Assembly: GCA_016742275.1 (NCBI GenBank)
Contig: JACVCD010000003.1
Span: forward strand, 241,130-305,129
DNA: 64,000 bases
Source of the DNA: Gemmatimonadaceae bacterium
GTDB taxonomy: Bacteria > Gemmatimonadota > Gemmatimonadetes > Gemmatimonadales > Gemmatimonadaceae
Direction: 5' to 3'
Position 1 is the stretch's first letter. Each line of letters begins with the position of its first letter. The notes under the pieces were generated by a model. The model was not told where the DNA came from. It saw only the letters and a list, made by a program, of their open reading frames with translations, and did not search any database. The position numbers were made by a program, and so were the translations under genes. Shown here piece by piece: positions 63,308 through 64,000 of this stretch.

Positions 63308-63635
63308 GCCAACGCGCATTCTACTCTTCGTCCACCCAACGCTTCCGCCGCTTGCTTCCGTGTTCTCGCTTCCGCCTAACGCTTCCGCTTTTTGTCGTTC
63401 TCGCGCTTGACATTCGCCCCTCAATTGATCAATCTCCCCGACCCGCCGAACGCGCCACGGCTGTGACATCGCTCGCGATGTTCTGCTTGTGTGAGATGCG
63501 CTGGCTGGGGACCTGCACGTCAGGTCGTCGTCCGGGTGGTTTACCCCTGGATGCGCGCGGAGGGCTCGCGCTGGCGCGGTATATCCGCCGCCGTTTCGAT
63601 CACGAAAAAAGATCGAAAATAGCGAACTCGACCGC
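63308..63635. other. Intergenic region without recognised gene
   Basis: Between the TonB receptor promoter and the rRNA promoter I see no convincing gene. The stretch 63339-63390 holds several copies of GCTTCCG in varied spacing. ORFs on both strands here lack family similarity and ribosome binding sites and are left out. Confidence 0.5.
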
Positions 63636-63664
63636 TTGACTACGAAAGAACAACGGGTTATTAG
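63636..63664 (+). promoter_or_regulatory. Likely rRNA operon promoter
   Basis: TTGACT (63636-63641), a 17-nt spacer and TATTAG (63659-63664) form a near-consensus sigma-70-type promoter about 265 nt before the 16S gene. The region just upstream is A-rich (CACGAAAAAAGATCGAAAATAG), like an UP element. Confidence 0.55.
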
Positions 63665-63752
63665 TTCGATCTGCCGCCGAAACGGCGTCAGACACAAAAC
63701 GAGTAAGTGACGCAGCTGCAAGCGGTTGCGAAACGATAGCAGGACGAACACA

Positions 63753-63764
63753 CGCTGTTTGACA
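63753..63764 (+). promoter_or_regulatory. boxA-like antitermination element in the rRNA leader
   Basis: CGCTGTTTGACA differs at a few positions from the boxA consensus TGCTCTTTAACA and lies in the 16S leader, where NusB/S10 binding sites normally occur. Confidence 0.55.
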
Positions 63765-63928
63765 ATTGAGCAGAGATCGAAGGATGTGCGAGGCGGTCTC
63801 GTTGACCCACGGCTGATCAGGGCTGTGGCGAGAGATCAACCTGAAATTTACGTGATTCCGCAGGGATCGGGTTTTCGGACTCGGATCTAGCGGGAGAGCC
63901 TATTAAACGGCTCCAAGAGATTTAAAAA

Positions 63929-64000
63929 CTATTGGAGAGTTTGATCCTGGCTCAGGACGAACGCTGGCGGCGTGCTTAACACATGCAAGTCACGGGGGCC
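63929..64000 (+). rRNA. rrs: 16S ribosomal RNA, 5' end (cut by window edge)
   Basis: AGAGTTTGATCCTGGCTCAG begins at 63936, the universal 16S 5' motif at E. coli positions 8-27, which puts base 1 at about 63929. It is followed by GACGAACGCTGGCGGCGTGC and TTAACACATGCAAGTC. The rest of the gene lies outside the window. Confidence 0.97.

Noticed and set aside
63407..63412. TTGACA as a -35 box
   Set aside because: The sequence 17 nt downstream (CAATCT) is a poor -10.
63293..63751. 152-residue minus-strand frame in the rRNA upstream region
   Set aside because: It overlaps the rrn promoter and the TonB promoter and has no family similarity.
63759..63764. TTGACA as an rRNA -35 box
   Set aside because: No -10 at 16-18 nt; it fits better as the end of a boxA-like element (CGCTGTTTGACA).
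1..64000. Prophage, insertion sequence, CRISPR array or toxin-antitoxin system
   Set aside because: No integrase, transposase, phage structural gene, regularly spaced repeat or paired small genes were seen; the Uma2-like gene alone is not evidence for a mobile element.

Overview
The window is about 64 kb of GC-rich bacterial chromosome with dense, mostly overlapping genes. I see no prophage, insertion sequence, CRISPR array or plasmid gene. The organism is Gram-negative-type: it has LolA, a TonB-dependent receptor, SPOR-domain proteins and a predicted outer-membrane barrel. The gene style fits the phylum Gemmatimonadota: a TIGR02999-like sigma factor next to a TPR-type Ser/Thr kinase, many exported beta-propeller proteins, large PD40 surface proteins and M28 peptidases. 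The start of a 16S rRNA gene at the right edge would settle this. The assignment is inference (about 70 % sure).

Left part (1-7970): the tail of an anti-sigma factor, a fasciclin-domain protein and a YajQ-type protein, each preceded by a strong hairpin. These are followed by accessory exported proteins of unknown role (two beta-propeller-like proteins, a small lipoprotein, a 738-residue protein) and a Uma2-family nuclease-like gene.

8017-18722 (+): a tightly overlapped run of rimO, hemL, a SpoIID-like protein, a Gfo/Idh/MocA oxidoreductase, a DUF4105 membrane protein, and hydantoinase/oxoprolinase subunits A and B with a uracil-DNA-glycosylase-like gene wedged between them. A metallo-hydrolase and a Crp/Fnr regulator lie on the minus strand (18723-20361). 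Then prfA-prmC-ylbF-tmk-ctp run on plus (20504-25290) and end at a clear terminator shared with the opposing genes.

25362-35487 (-): two SPOR-domain proteins, smc, an exported FlgD/T9SS-like protein, an RNase Z-like enzyme, a DAHP synthase and lolA. The first four genes are joined by 1-4 nt overlaps. 35576-38905 (+): an ECF sigma factor and a membrane Ser/Thr kinase.

38975-47252 (-): ychF, a DUF3108 protein, then the ribosomal cluster rpsF-rpsR-DUF2232-rplI (ending in a strong terminator), rsfS, and a 1088-residue peptidase-propeller-barrel protein. 47383-52563: a four-helix-bundle protein, two M28 peptidases and a BNR-repeat lipoprotein. 52645-55128 (-): prs, rplY, pth.

55335-63928: tRNA-Gln(UUG), a ROK kinase with a DUF1003 protein, a GHL10-type lipoprotein, an MFS transporter coupled to a P-loop protein, a thioesterase, and a TonB receptor whose promoter holds a DtxR-family-like palindrome. 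The window ends with an rRNA promoter, a boxA-like element and the first ~70 nt of 16S rRNA.
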